Of a stretch of DNA of 64,000 bases, positions 55,290 through 64,000 are shown one piece after another. The stretch comes from an uncultured Lachnospiraceae bacterium. GTDB taxonomy: Bacteria; Bacillota; Clostridia; Lachnospirales; Lachnospiraceae. The DNA is taken from positions 1-64,000 of the forward strand of contig CADADA010000004.1 of assembly GCA_902786515.1 (NCBI GenBank), in the 5' to 3' direction. The position numbers and the translations under genes are program-made. The notes below the pieces were generated by a model. The model was not told where the DNA came from. It saw only the letters and a list, made by a program, of their open reading frames with translations, and made no database searches. Every line of letters begins with the position of its first letter. Position 1 is the stretch's first letter.

Positions 55290-56717
55290 TTACACTGTTC
55301 CATGTTTTTTTAACGGCAATTCTTCTCTCTTTGTATACAACATCTCGAATGCACCAATTACATATTTTCTCGTGTCAGCCGGTGCAATTATGTTATCTAC
55401 ATATCCTCTTCTTGCTGCTGATAAGCTGTCTAACTGTAATGCTCTGTATTCCTCAGCTGCTTTAGAAATATCTGATGAGTCGCCATACATAACCTTTGCG
55501 GCAAGCGTCGCATCCATCATTCCAATCTCAGCGCCTTCCCATGCATATACAAAATCGCAGCCTGTTCCTTTACTGTTCATCGCATTATAAGCTGTTCCAT
55601 AAGCTTTTCCAATAACTACATTAACCTTAGGCACTGTAGATGATGCGAATGCATATGTCAGACTGGCAACAGCCTTTGCAAGTCTTTTTTCATCACTCAT
55701 AGATGTTCCAAATCCTGTAACATTCGTAAGTGTCAATACCGGTATTGAAAACGCATCACAGAATTTCACAAATCCGGCAGCCTTTTCGCAACCTTCAGCT
55801 GTAAGTACTGTATCAAATGTCTCAGATACCTTCATATCTTCATCAAATAATTCTGTTCTGTTAGCAACAGCTCCAACTGTCAAACCATTTAATTTTATAA
55901 ACCCTGTAACCACTTCTTTTGCATATGCAGCCTTTGTCTCAAAGAAGTATCCTGAATCTGATATTTCTCTTAATGCATAAGCCGTGTCTCCTGAGCAGTC
56001 TTTAATTGTATCACATATTCTGTTTAAATCATCTGAACATTCATCATATAATGCTGTATCTTCGTTATTTAACGGTAATGTATTTACCAAATCTCTTATC
56101 TTCTCAAATAACGTATCTTCATCAGCTACAACATCTGCATTTCCAGTCTCTTCACTCTGGAATTTTGCTGAAGCTGTATCACATTTTTCCGTATAATTTC
56201 CTGCAATTACATTTGGAGAATTCACAAATAACTTTCCATCAACATCCATAAATGTAAAGTCCGCAAGCTCTGTGAGAACTGCCAAACCACCGCCACATTT
56301 ACCAAAAACGGCACAAATCTGTGGAATAACACCTGATGCTTTTGACTGTATTGTATAAATCTCGCCAAATGCATTTAACGCGTCTGTAGCTTCCTCAAGT
56401 CTGAATCCTGCACTGTCTATAATTCCGATAACAGGTGCTCCCATTTTCATTGCCATATTATAAAGATTTACAATTTTCTTTGAATGCATCTCTCCAATAG
56501 AACCATTCAACACCGAAGCATCCTGACTGTATACGTACACCAGATTTCCACCGATTACACCATATCCGGTTATGACTCCATCTGCCGGTGTATCTTTAGA
56601 TGATAAATTGAAATCAGTATTTCTTGATGTTATAAGATTACCAATTTCAACAAAACTGTTATCATCAAGTAAAGATTCAACTCTTTGCCTTGCTGACTCA
56701 TTTGTCGTAGTACTCAT
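55290..56717 (-). CDS. Acyl-CoA carboxyltransferase subunit (MmdA/PccB-like)
   Basis: This 475-residue protein is a carboxyltransferase of the crotonase-like type found in methylmalonyl-CoA decarboxylase alpha and propionyl-CoA carboxylase beta. It has two homologous halves (about 1-215 and 250-470), with SQDASVLNGSIG, the acyl-CoA pocket segment IIDSAGFRLEEATDA and the second-half FGTSMSDEKRLAKAVA. It is somewhat shorter than the usual 510 residues. It starts the five-gene Na+ pump operon. Whether the substrate is methylmalonyl-, malonyl- or another acyl-CoA is not settled. Confidence 0.85.
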   Translation of the reverse strand: MSTTTNESARQRVESLLDDNSFVEIGNLITSRNTDFNLSSKDTPADGVITGYGVIGGNLVYVYSQDASVLNGSIGEMHSKKIVNLYNMAMKMGAPVIGIIDSAGFRLEEATDALNAFGEIYTIQSKASGVIPQICAVFGKCGGGLAVLTELADFTFMDVDGKLFVNSPNVIAGNYTEKCDTASAKFQSEETGNADVVADEDTLFEKIRDLVNTLPLNNEDTALYDECSDDLNRICDTIKDCSGDTAYALREISDSGYFFETKAAYAKEVVTGFIKLNGLTVGAVANRTELFDEDMKVSETFDTVLTAEGCEKAAGFVKFCDAFSIPVLTLTNVTGFGTSMSDEKRLAKAVASLTYAFASSTVPKVNVVIGKAYGTAYNAMNSKGTGCDFVYAWEGAEIGMMDATLAAKVMYGDSSDISKAAEEYRALQLDSLSAARRGYVDNIIAPADTRKYVIGAFEMLYTKREELPLKKHGTV

Positions 56718-56778
56718 TTTTTAACCTCCATTTAATATATTAAATTTATCAAAATCTCTGCCGATTGTAATTGTATAA

Positions 56779-57921
56779 TTATTCCTGTAAAAAATCAAGT
56801 AAAAAAGTTCTAAAAACAGTAATAAATTCCCATTTGAAATTTCTTTTTTCAATTTCGGATCTGGATTTAATATAATAACTCTTATATATCTCGCCATCTA
56901 TGTATATTTCTATGTTTCCAAGTGTCTGATTCTTATGTATTGGAGCTTCTGTTTCTTTGGGATAATTATATAGTATTTTCGTTTTTTCATTCCCACGCAT
57001 CAAAATATTTTCCACTCCCTCAGCATATAACTCTGCCTGATTTCTGACACCATTTTTCACTTCAATATATTCTTTAAAATCACTTCCCCTATATATCATC
57101 CTATATTCATAGTTTTCCATTCCATAATTCATAAGTTTTTTTGTATCAGCCCATTTATATTCTTTGTGCGGTGGCCATCCCGATGCCAAAACAACAGAAA
57201 TAAATTTCTTGTTTTTTTCATGCACAGCACCAGCAAAACAATATCCTGCATTTCCCGTGAATCCGGTTTTAATTCCCACAGCACCACTCATCTGATATAA
57301 AAAAGCATTTTTATTGTTCACACTAAAGTTCTTACCCGTATTAATCTCGGAAAATGAATATTCAGGTGTATTTATAATCTCAACAAATTTTTTATTTTTC
57401 ATTGCATATCTTGAAATCAATGCCAAATCATAGGCTGTGGTAAAGTGATTCTCATTATCAAGACCGTTTGGCGTGACAAAATTTGTGTCATTCGCTCCAA
57501 TTGATTTTGCTTTTTCATTCATCAATTTCGCAAACCCCTCTACATCTCCCCCAACAGCTTCTGCTATAGCCACCGCGCTATCATTATGTGACTGAAGCAT
57601 TAGTGAATACAGCAGATCTTTTATGTAATACTTTTCTCCCTGCCTCATTCCTAATTGAACATCCGGCATTGATGCAGCATAACCGGAAACCTCTGCTACC
57701 GACTCAATATCCCCATATTCTAATGCGACTATACATGTCATTATCTTTGTGGTGCTTGCATTTGCCATTTTTTCTCTGCTGTTTTTTTCATACAAAACCC
57801 TGCCGGTCAGTTCATCAATTAGTATCGCTGACTTTGCATTTAACTGTAATTGTTCTTCTCCATATACGCTTTCTACCGACAATACAATTATTATCAATAA
57901 AAGAATTATTTTTTTAAACAC
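56779..57921 (-). CDS. D-alanyl-D-alanine carboxypeptidase (DacF/PBP5 type)
   Basis: This 380-residue protein has a signal peptide (about 1-21) and a penicillin-binding transpeptidase-like domain. It carries the SxxK motif STTK (56-59), SHN (111-113) and KTG in GIKTGFTG, followed by a C-terminal PBP5-like beta domain and an amphipathic tail that probably holds it at the membrane. It removes the terminal D-Ala from peptidoglycan stem peptides. The start is GTG after GAGGG. It lies 61 bases past the start of the Na+ pump operon and is transcribed in the same direction; a second member of the family is encoded at the right edge. Confidence 0.9.
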   Translation of the reverse strand: MFKKIILLLIIIVLSVESVYGEEQLQLNAKSAILIDELTGRVLYEKNSREKMANASTTKIMTCIVALEYGDIESVAEVSGYAASMPDVQLGMRQGEKYYIKDLLYSLMLQSHNDSAVAIAEAVGGDVEGFAKLMNEKAKSIGANDTNFVTPNGLDNENHFTTAYDLALISRYAMKNKKFVEIINTPEYSFSEINTGKNFSVNNKNAFLYQMSGAVGIKTGFTGNAGYCFAGAVHEKNKKFISVVLASGWPPHKEYKWADTKKLMNYGMENYEYRMIYRGSDFKEYIEVKNGVRNQAELYAEGVENILMRGNEKTKILYNYPKETEAPIHKNQTLGNIEIYIDGEIYKSYYIKSRSEIEKRNFKWEFITVFRTFLLDFLQE

Positions 57922-57960
57922 TTCTGCCCTCGTAGCTTTTTTTATATTTTATGCTGTTAT

Positions 57961-58003
57961 AAATAAAAATAAGTACTACAACATAATGTCATAGTACTTA
58001 TTT
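57961..58003 (-). terminator. Intrinsic terminator after malG
   Basis: On the minus strand a 12-bp stem (AAATAAGTACTA and its complement) with a 13-base loop is followed by TTTATTTATA, ending the maltodextrin transporter operon. Confidence 0.8.
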
Positions 58004-58035
58004 CTTTTATGTTTTATTCGATTTGAATATTCAAA

Positions 58036-58884
58036 TTATTCCTTAACAGCAGCTGCACCAAGACCTTCTGTCTGAGCCTTCTGTGTAACTACGAAGAAGA
58101 ATACAAACGGTATAGCTACAAGTAAAGCACCTGCGGCAAATGTTGTAAATCTGTTTCTCTTATTATCTGAAATAAATGTAAACAGACCCATAGCCAAAGT
58201 ATACTTCTCATTATCACCTAATACAAGTTTCGGGAAAATCCAGTCCATCCATGGTCCCGTAAACGTTGTAATACTAAGGAATATAATAATAGGTCTTGCA
58301 ATCGGCATAACTACTTTTGCAAAAATAGTAAAGTGGTTAGCACCGTCAATTCTTGCAGCCTCATCCAAACTCTTAGGAATAGTATCAAGGTAACTCTTAA
58401 CCAGCCAAGTGTTATAAGGAACGTTACCTGCTACATACACTAATACCAGTCCCCAAAGTTCATTGTAAGCTCCCATTCTGTTGATGATAACGTAAATAGC
58501 TATCATACCAACGAATGATGGGAAAATCTGTAATATCAATAATGCCATCAACATCGATTTCTTAAATGCAAATCTGAATCTCGAAAATACATATGCTGAC
58601 AATGAACAAACAATTACTGAGATAATACATGTTGCAATAGCAAGTATCAATGTATTCTGGAACCATAATACAAAATCTGTCTCATTAAACAGATATGCAA
58701 AATGTTCAAACGTGATACCATCAGCAAAAGGAATAATTGAAAGACCTGCCGATGTGTCACCCGGAGCAAACGCCGCACTTATAACGAACACGATTGGATA
58801 CAATACAAAAATCGTAACAAGAATTAAAAATATTATAACTACTGTTAACAAAGCATAATTTGTTTTTCCTACTTTTTTCTGCAT
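58036..58884 (-). CDS. malG: Maltodextrin-type ABC transporter permease MalG
   Basis: This 282-residue permease has six membrane helices and the ABC-interacting loop with the EAA motif (LDEAARIDGANHFTIF, near 175-190). It resembles MalG of sugar importers of the CUT1 family. It shares one base with the end of malF. The ATPase gene is absent from the window, as is common where a shared MsmK-like ATPase serves several importers. Confidence 0.9.
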   Translation of the reverse strand: MQKKVGKTNYALLTVVIIFLILVTIFVLYPIVFVISAAFAPGDTSAGLSIIPFADGITFEHFAYLFNETDFVLWFQNTLILAIATCIISVIVCSLSAYVFSRFRFAFKKSMLMALLILQIFPSFVGMIAIYVIINRMGAYNELWGLVLVYVAGNVPYNTWLVKSYLDTIPKSLDEAARIDGANHFTIFAKVVMPIARPIIIFLSITTFTGPWMDWIFPKLVLGDNEKYTLAMGLFTFISDNKRNRFTTFAAGALLVAIPFVFFFVVTQKAQTEGLGAAAVKE

Positions 58885-60185
58885 TATAATTCTCCCTCCT
58901 TGAATGATTTTGTATTCATAAAGTTAAATATCGCAAACGGTGCCAATACAATAAACACGAACATAGCAAGAACTGAAGCATTCTTGTAATTCATATCATC
59001 CATAGTCAGCTTGTAAATCCATGTAACTACGATATCAGTAGCACCCGCTTTTGTTGTAGTTGATGATTCAACATTTGGTGCACCACCTGTAAGGAAGTAG
59101 ATAACACCAAAGTTATTTACATTATGAGTAAATGACATAATGATAAGTGGTACCGTCTGGTATAATACCATTGGTAATGTAATATTCGTAAATATCTGTG
59201 TTCTGTTTGCACCATCGATAGATGCAGCCTCGAAAATATCTGTTGAGATAGCTGTCATCTGTCCTGCAATCAACATCATAAAGTATGGGAAACCTGCCCA
59301 CAGATTTATAAATATACAAGTAAATCTGGCAAGGTTCTTATCTGAAAGCCATGGTATCGAATCGTTAATGATGTGCATAGCCTTCAACGTCTTATTAATA
59401 GTTCCGTTAGAACCATTCAAAAGATTTGTCCAAACTAACATCGTAAGGATATTAGGAACGGCGTATGGCAAAATAAATATTGCTCTGAATACAGGAGCTA
59501 CCTTTAAATCTAACTCATTAAAGATAACAGCCATTACAAGTCCGCCAAAGTAACATGTAAGCGTTGCAAGGAATCCCCAGATAAGAGTCCAGCCTGCAAC
59601 TCTTGCAAATGCTGATGCCCAATCAGCTTCTCCACCAAACATGTTGATGTAGTTCTCTAATCCAACCCAGTTTACTGATCCTCCAGGTGGAATATGATCC
59701 GGATTAGACCAGTTTGTAAATCCTGCTGAAATAGAGAAAATCAAAGGTACAATAACGAAGAATACAATCAATATAAACGCCGGTGCCAATCCGATAATTG
59801 GGAATGTCTTACCAAGCAAATCCTTCGTAGCGTCTCTGTTATCAGGCATCTTACCTGAAATACAGTACTCTCTGTAAGAAGATAAAGTACCCTTTACAGA
59901 CAGGTAATAAATAAATGCAAATATAATTACAATCGCTAAGACAATAAATCCATCAATCATAACGAATGTTGACATTTCGCCCGGTGTTTTACCGATGTTA
60001 ATCAAGCCACCGATTGCTTTTAATGTCTTAGGTAAAAAACAAATAAATATGACTTCGATAATTGCGAAGAAAATACCCTTAACCCACTCTTTCATGTGAA
60101 GGATATAACCCAATCCCATGAAAGCAAGTGATGTGCGGAGGATTTTCTGTCTGTCAGAACCATCTGTCGCAAGAGATGTTCCCAT
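58884..60185 (-). CDS. malF: Maltodextrin-type ABC transporter permease MalF
   Basis: This 433-residue membrane protein has an N-terminal region with two or three extra helices (about 15-115) before the conserved MalF core (about 130-425). The core carries the EAA loop FEAASIDGANRTQIF and a conserved NVNNFGVIYFLTGG segment. Together with MalG it forms the membrane channel. It follows malE by 42 bases. Confidence 0.9.
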   Translation of the reverse strand: MGTSLATDGSDRQKILRTSLAFMGLGYILHMKEWVKGIFFAIIEVIFICFLPKTLKAIGGLINIGKTPGEMSTFVMIDGFIVLAIVIIFAFIYYLSVKGTLSSYREYCISGKMPDNRDATKDLLGKTFPIIGLAPAFILIVFFVIVPLIFSISAGFTNWSNPDHIPPGGSVNWVGLENYINMFGGEADWASAFARVAGWTLIWGFLATLTCYFGGLVMAVIFNELDLKVAPVFRAIFILPYAVPNILTMLVWTNLLNGSNGTINKTLKAMHIINDSIPWLSDKNLARFTCIFINLWAGFPYFMMLIAGQMTAISTDIFEAASIDGANRTQIFTNITLPMVLYQTVPLIIMSFTHNVNNFGVIYFLTGGAPNVESSTTTKAGATDIVVTWIYKLTMDDMNYKNASVLAMFVFIVLAPFAIFNFMNTKSFKEGEL

Positions 60186-60227
60186 AAACTCACCTAACTT
60201 TCTAATACTACGTTTAACAGTTTCTTA

Positions 60228-61520
60228 TTATTTCTTCTTTGTAGCTGTCTGGTTAGCAGCATCAAGCTCAGCTAAAATAGATGCATCATCTGAATCTACA
60301 ACACCATTCCAGATGTTAGAATATGCAGAAGCAAATGCACTCCAGAACAAACTAGCCTGGGACATGTTAGGCATCGGATATGAATAATCTAACTGTTTCT
60401 GCATAGAAGAAACGTATCCATTCTCATCATTAATCTCTATATCTGCTGACGGTACAGTCTCTGTACATTCAAAACGAAGTTTCTGCATCTCAGGTGTACA
60501 TAAGAATTCACCAAATGCTGCTGCTTCGTTCTTATGGTTAGAGAATGCTGAAACATACATACATCTAACACCTTCAAAAGAAATAGCCGGATGATCAACT
60601 CCAGGGAAGCTTGGAAGCGGAGCGATAGCAAAGTTAATACCTGCATCCTCAAATGTCTTAATATTCCATGCACCTGTGATAGTCATAGCTGCATCACCTT
60701 CAATAAACATAGAATCACAATACTTTGTAGCGATATCCTCTGTAGGCATGTTTACTGCTTTTGATAATTTTACAAATGTCTGAAGCTGTTTAACAGCATC
60801 GTTTGTATTCATATATGTATTTGTAATATCACTTCCGTCCGGTCCATACAAATGATTCTCATCTGTATTTGTAAACATTACACTGTAGTAAGCATTTCCT
60901 GCATCAAATACGAAAGGATGTCCTGACTTATCATAGCTGTCAATATAACTAAGTAAATCATCAAATGTTGTAGGAACTTCCTCTTCTGAAATCAAATCTT
61001 TGTTGTAGAATAATGCATATGTCTCAACTGAAACAGGGTATCCGTATAATCCGCCTTCTCCCTGCTTAGGGTTAACAAGTGTTGCACCTTTTGCAGCATT
61101 ATCAACAACATATCCTTTAACCTTCTCTGCTACTCCATCAGGTACTTTTTCAATATATGCACCTGCTTCAAGAGCACCCATAACGTTATGTGCTGCTGCA
61201 AATAAGTCAGGTCCGTTTCCACCAGGTCCGTCCAACGCAATCTTTGTCTGAGAGTCAGCTGATTCTACGTTTACATACTTAATCGTAATGTTTGGATAAA
61301 GTTTTGTAAATGAAGCTCCTGCCTTCTTGATAAACTCATCAGGTCCTTCTGTTGATTCCCAAACTGTAAGCTCGATATTGGAACTTGTGTCAATTTCAAT
61401 TCCAGGATCAAAGTTTGAAACTTCCACACCTTCAATTTTTTCCTGCTTCTTGCCACAGCCAGAGAACATTGATGCTGCCATGGTTACAACCAAAGCAACT
61501 GCCATAATTCTTTTTTTCAT
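60228..61520 (-). CDS. malE: Maltose/maltodextrin-type solute-binding lipoprotein MalE
   Basis: This 430-residue protein has a lipoprotein signal with lipobox MFSGC (Cys22) and the fold-1/fold-2 pattern of CUT1 sugar-binding proteins (LTVWESTEGPDEFIKKAG, GLYGYPVSVETYALFYNKDL, AAMTITGAWNIKTFEDAGI). It captures sugar outside the cell for MalFG. Sequence alone does not exclude other oligosaccharides. It is the first gene of the operon and follows a 195-base leader. Confidence 0.9.
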   Translation of the reverse strand: MKKRIMAVALVVTMAASMFSGCGKKQEKIEGVEVSNFDPGIEIDTSSNIELTVWESTEGPDEFIKKAGASFTKLYPNITIKYVNVESADSQTKIALDGPGGNGPDLFAAAHNVMGALEAGAYIEKVPDGVAEKVKGYVVDNAAKGATLVNPKQGEGGLYGYPVSVETYALFYNKDLISEEEVPTTFDDLLSYIDSYDKSGHPFVFDAGNAYYSVMFTNTDENHLYGPDGSDITNTYMNTNDAVKQLQTFVKLSKAVNMPTEDIATKYCDSMFIEGDAAMTITGAWNIKTFEDAGINFAIAPLPSFPGVDHPAISFEGVRCMYVSAFSNHKNEAAAFGEFLCTPEMQKLRFECTETVPSADIEINDENGYVSSMQKQLDYSYPMPNMSQASLFWSAFASAYSNIWNGVVDSDDASILAELDAANQTATKKK

Positions 61521-61599
61521 AATCCTTCTTACCTTTCCGAGCTACTTTAATATAAAGCTCTTACTTTTTACATTATTTGCAACAAAAGCCCGTTCGCCA

Positions 61600-61686
61600 A
61601 ATAGGAATAGCACTCGATGACTTTACAGTAAATATGTACAAATCAGCACGATAGATATGTAGCCTCACTTGGTAATTATTCCTATT
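61600..61686 (-). ncRNA. Structured leader element of malE, uncharacterised
   Basis: On the minus strand AATAGGAATA (61677-61686) pairs perfectly with TATTCCTATT (61600-61609), enclosing about 67 bases that contain CAAGTGAGGCTAC. A small hairpin (GCGAAC/GTTGC around a T-rich loop) follows on the 3' side. The leader lies between the promoter and malE with no reading frame. The motif recalls, but does not match, the start of the M-box riboswitch, and I cannot assign a class. Positions 61521-61599 and 61751-61888 show nothing else but AT-rich sequence. Confidence 0.45.
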
Positions 61687-61710
61687 AAAAGCACAATAAT
61701 ATAGCTTTTA
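61686..61710. promoter_or_regulatory. Inverted repeat just downstream of the malE promoter, possible operator
   Basis: TAAAAGC and GCTTTTA, 11 bases apart, cover about +5 to +29 from the predicted start of transcription. The position suits a repressor site, but the regulator is unknown. Confidence 0.45.
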
Positions 61711-61721
61711 TTTCAAAAAAT

Positions 61722-61750
61722 AGTATAGCATCAAAAAAAACTATTGTCAA
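61722..61750 (-). promoter_or_regulatory. malE: Promoter of the malEFG operon
   Basis: TTGACA (61745-61750) and TATACT (61722-61727) are 17 bases apart on the minus strand. Transcription is predicted to start near 61715, which gives malE a leader of about 195 bases. Confidence 0.8.
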
Positions 61751-61888
61751 TATTTTTAGCAAGTTTTTTGTACTGTTTTTTGTGCATTTTGCATAATTCA
61801 CATTTTGAATTGAATAAATAATAATTTTTAAGAAAACAAATTATATAATTTTTCACCAAAGTATTACTATTATATTTGTTAAAAATTG

Positions 61889-62470
61889 TTACGTATCCAA
61901 TTTCATTTTAACTTCTTCTTCCGCTTCTAATTTGAACTCTTCCTCTTTATCTTTACGAATCATAGGCAAATCTTCCAAAGAGCTTATCCCAAACTGTCTT
62001 AAAAATTCCTCAGAAGTACCAAACATTATCGGTCTTCCGGGTGCATCAAGCCTTCCCAGTTCCATTACTAAATCATACTCTACCAGTTTATTTACTGCAT
62101 GGTCACACTTTACCCCCCTGATTTTTTCGATTTCCGTCTTGGTAATAGGCTGTTTATAAGCAATAATCGATAATGTTTCTAACAAAACATCAGTCAGCAC
62201 ATGCTTTTTGGGTTCTGATGCTATCTTTATCAGTTCCTCATAATACTCCGGACTGCTGCACATCTGAAATGAATTTTCCAGTTCCACAATCTTGATTCCC
62301 CTATGTTTTGAAGAATACCTGTCCATAAGATTGTGTATGATTTTTCTTGTTGTTTCTTCATCATGTTCAATTACCCTTGCTATCTCACTTAACTCCACAG
62401 AATTACCCATTGTAAAAAGAATAGCTTCAATAACAGATTCAATCCTGTCTATTTCCTTAGAATTTTCCAA
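61889..62470 (-). CDS. scpB: Segregation and condensation protein ScpB
   Basis: ScpB is the second regulator of the SMC complex. The 193-residue protein has two winged-helix domains (about 5-90 and 95-170), with the family segments TDVLLETLSIIAYKQPITK and VKCDHAVNKLVEYDLV. Its C-terminus is acidic. It follows scpA by 34 bases, the standard order. Confidence 0.95.
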   Translation of the reverse strand: MENSKEIDRIESVIEAILFTMGNSVELSEIARVIEHDEETTRKIIHNLMDRYSSKHRGIKIVELENSFQMCSSPEYYEELIKIASEPKKHVLTDVLLETLSIIAYKQPITKTEIEKIRGVKCDHAVNKLVEYDLVMELGRLDAPGRPIMFGTSEEFLRQFGISSLEDLPMIRKDKEEEFKLEAEEEVKMKLDT

Positions 62471-62504
62471 AATGTTCCTCCATTCCGAGCACTAAAATCA
62501 TCTC

Positions 62505-63245
62505 TTATGCTGCCTCAATGACTATATCATCAAAAATATTCTCCTGTACTATCACGATTTTGCCTTCCTTCATTAATTCCAGAACAGCCAGAAAGCTCAT
62601 AATCGTGTGCATTTTTGACTGCTCTGAATCAAGAAGTGAAAAAAATCTGACGGTATGTGTACTTTTTAATCTTGCTATTATAAAATCCATTTTTTCAGTA
62701 AGACTGACTTCTTCACGCTCAATCTGTCCGAATTTACTCCTTATCGGATCGATTTTATCCTCTTTTCTCTTCATAACATCTTTAAATACATCATTTAATT
62801 TTCTTAATGTTACTCCATCAAGCAGTGCTTCCAAATCCACCGGCGCCTCATACTTTTTAACTTCTTCCGGAAGCTCCTGTTTTCTGAAAAAGGCTGTTTC
62901 CGCATACGAATATCTGTCTCTGAGTTCATAGGATGCATATTTGTACATTTTATATTCAAGAAGCTGCTCCACAAGTTCCTGCCTTGGATCAATCTCCTCG
63001 CCTTCCTCGTTAACCTCTTTAGGCAGAAGCATCTTAGCCTTAATATCAAGTAATGTTGCAGCCATTACCATAAATTCACTTACAACCTCCAGATCATGCT
63101 GTCTCATCAGACTGACATACTCCAGATATTGCGAAGTAATCTCAACAATATTAATATCATATATATTTATTTTATTCTTATCTATCAGGTGTAATAGTAA
63201 ATCCAAAGGACCTTCGTATACCTGAAGTCTGACTTCAAGTTCCAT
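62505..63245 (-). CDS. scpA: Segregation and condensation protein ScpA
   Basis: ScpA is the kleisin that bridges the SMC heads with ScpB. The 246-residue protein starts MELEVRLQVYEGPLDLLLHL, the classical kleisin N-terminus, and ends with a winged helix (about 170-246). The start at 63245 is chosen for GGAGG 11 bases upstream; in-frame upstream codons have no site. Confidence 0.94.
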   Translation of the reverse strand: MELEVRLQVYEGPLDLLLHLIDKNKINIYDINIVEITSQYLEYVSLMRQHDLEVVSEFMVMAATLLDIKAKMLLPKEVNEEGEEIDPRQELVEQLLEYKMYKYASYELRDRYSYAETAFFRKQELPEEVKKYEAPVDLEALLDGVTLRKLNDVFKDVMKRKEDKIDPIRSKFGQIEREEVSLTEKMDFIIARLKSTHTVRFFSLLDSEQSKMHTIMSFLAVLELMKEGKIVIVQENIFDDIVIEAA

Positions 63246-63313
63246 ACCGGTACTTACCTCCACATCTATTTCTTGGTAAAATTGACACAAATATTATTGT
63301 AACTAATTTACAG

Positions 63314-64000
63314 CTAAATTTCAATATTTTTTATTAGTCTGACAAAGATATCAATATACCCCATCTTTTGGACCTCACCGGATGTAATTATATTTACTTT
63401 TCCTATAACTGTATCACCTGCTGTATAGATTTTCTCTCCTACTATGCTGCCTTTTTTTAATGGTGCTGTTATATTTTTTTTCATTTTTACAGTACCGTTA
63501 ATCGTGTTCATATCATTTTTATCCGTCAAAAGATAATTAAAATCTGATTCATATTCGCATTTTATTTTCTTCTTTTTACAGTTTTTGATTTTTACGTATT
63601 CATGTTTTCCCTCTAATTTATCCGAAAACAAAGCACACTTTGAAAAGCCGTATTCTAAAAGGCTCTCTGCCTCATTAAATCTGGTTTTATAATCGGGTGC
63701 ACACATAACTACAGCAATAAGATCTATATCATTTTTCTTTGCTGTTGCACTGACACAGTATTTTGCCTTTGATGTACTTCCTGTCTTTAGCCCCGTAGTC
63801 CATTCGTACTGTTTGAGAAGTTTATTCGTATTAGTCAGAGTGAATTCTTTACTTCCCTTATCAGTATTGTGAACTATGTTCTCCATCCAAACCGTAGAAT
63901 AGTTATGTATCTCAGGATAATCTGATATAAGCTGTCTTGACATTATTGCAACATCCTTTGCTGTAGTATAGTGATTATCAGATTCTGTAAGTCCGCAGCA
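63314..64000 (-). CDS. D-alanyl-D-alanine carboxypeptidase, truncated by the window edge
   Basis: The C-terminal 228 residues of a PBP5/DacF-like carboxypeptidase are present. The reading frame is open to base 64000 and begins CCGLTESDNHYTTAKDVAIM, so the true start lies outside. The KTG box is visible in GLKTGST, but the SxxK and SxN motifs would be beyond the edge. A C-terminal beta domain (about residues 120-228) with a long lysine-rich loop follows. It lies next to scpA-scpB, a frequent neighbour set in Lachnospiraceae. Confidence 0.85.
   Translation of the reverse strand, partial: CCGLTESDNHYTTAKDVAIMSRQLISDYPEIHNYSTVWMENIVHNTDKGSKEFTLTNTNKLLKQYEWTTGLKTGSTSKAKYCVSATAKKNDIDLIAVVMCAPDYKTRFNEAESLLEYGFSKCALFSDKLEGKHEYVKIKNCKKKKIKCEYESDFNYLLTDKNDMNTINGTVKMKKNITAPLKKGSIVGEKIYTAGDTVIGKVNIITSGEVQKMGYIDIFVRLIKNIEI

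Noticed and set aside
61600-61686. malE leader as an M-box magnesium riboswitch
   Set aside because: Only the GTGAGGC-like start matches; the rest of the conserved M-box core is missing and the gene is not a magnesium transporter.

Overview
The window looks like a chromosome segment of a low-GC anaerobic Firmicute, most probably of the family Lachnospiraceae. The evidence is the AT-rich sequence with AGGAGG-type ribosome binding sites, the classical Firmicutes block yceD-rpmF-plsX-acpP-rnc-smc-ftsY, pieces of the Bacillus-type ylb cluster (rsmD, ylbJ, tmcAL), scpA-scpB, acetate kinase, starch/maltodextrin genes and a sodium-pumping decarboxylase operon. I do not assign a species. No rRNA, tRNA or CRISPR array was seen.

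Left accessory region (1 to about 17.7 kb). A minus-strand defence operon starts from a strong promoter at 4332-4366. It encodes a ribbon-helix-helix protein, a fused HaeIII-like methyltransferase-endonuclease (predicted GGCC specificity), an ASCH-domain protein, a caspase-like protease and a Thoeris-type TIR protein. The last two genes match the plan of a TIR-signalling, caspase-effector system (type IV Thoeris), here in one operon with a restriction-modification fusion. Next to it lies a decayed IS66-family element (4431-6865) with in-frame amber stops in tnpB and tnpC, then a probable group II intron remnant. After these come a 3412-residue secreted Rhs/YD-repeat polymorphic toxin, with a HINT domain and a short C-terminal toxin, and its likely immunity gene.

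Core region (18 to 56.7 kb). A secreted GH13 amylase-like lipoprotein is followed by an HD-GYP/degenerate GGDEF pair and threonine ammonia-lyase. Then come SRP receptor, SMC, RNase III and fatty-acid genes, cysteine synthase, a secreted papain-like protease, acetate kinase, GH31 alpha-glucosidase and the divergent tmcAL. An asnB-walJ-ACT-UPF0210 group, ylbJ, rsmD, cheR, the cmk-ispH-S1 operon, a BaiN-like flavoprotein and an RpiR regulator follow. The block ends with a five-gene biotin-dependent Na+ pump operon that carries two different carboxyltransferases (acyl-CoA type and pyruvate/oxaloacetate type) around one biotin carrier.

Right region (56.8 to 64 kb). A D,D-carboxypeptidase, a maltodextrin-type ABC importer (malE-malF-malG order) with a long structured leader, scpB-scpA, and a second D,D-carboxypeptidase cut by the window edge. 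GH13, GH31 and the importer together suggest alpha-glucan use. Acetate kinase and the decarboxylase pump point to fermentative energy conservation.
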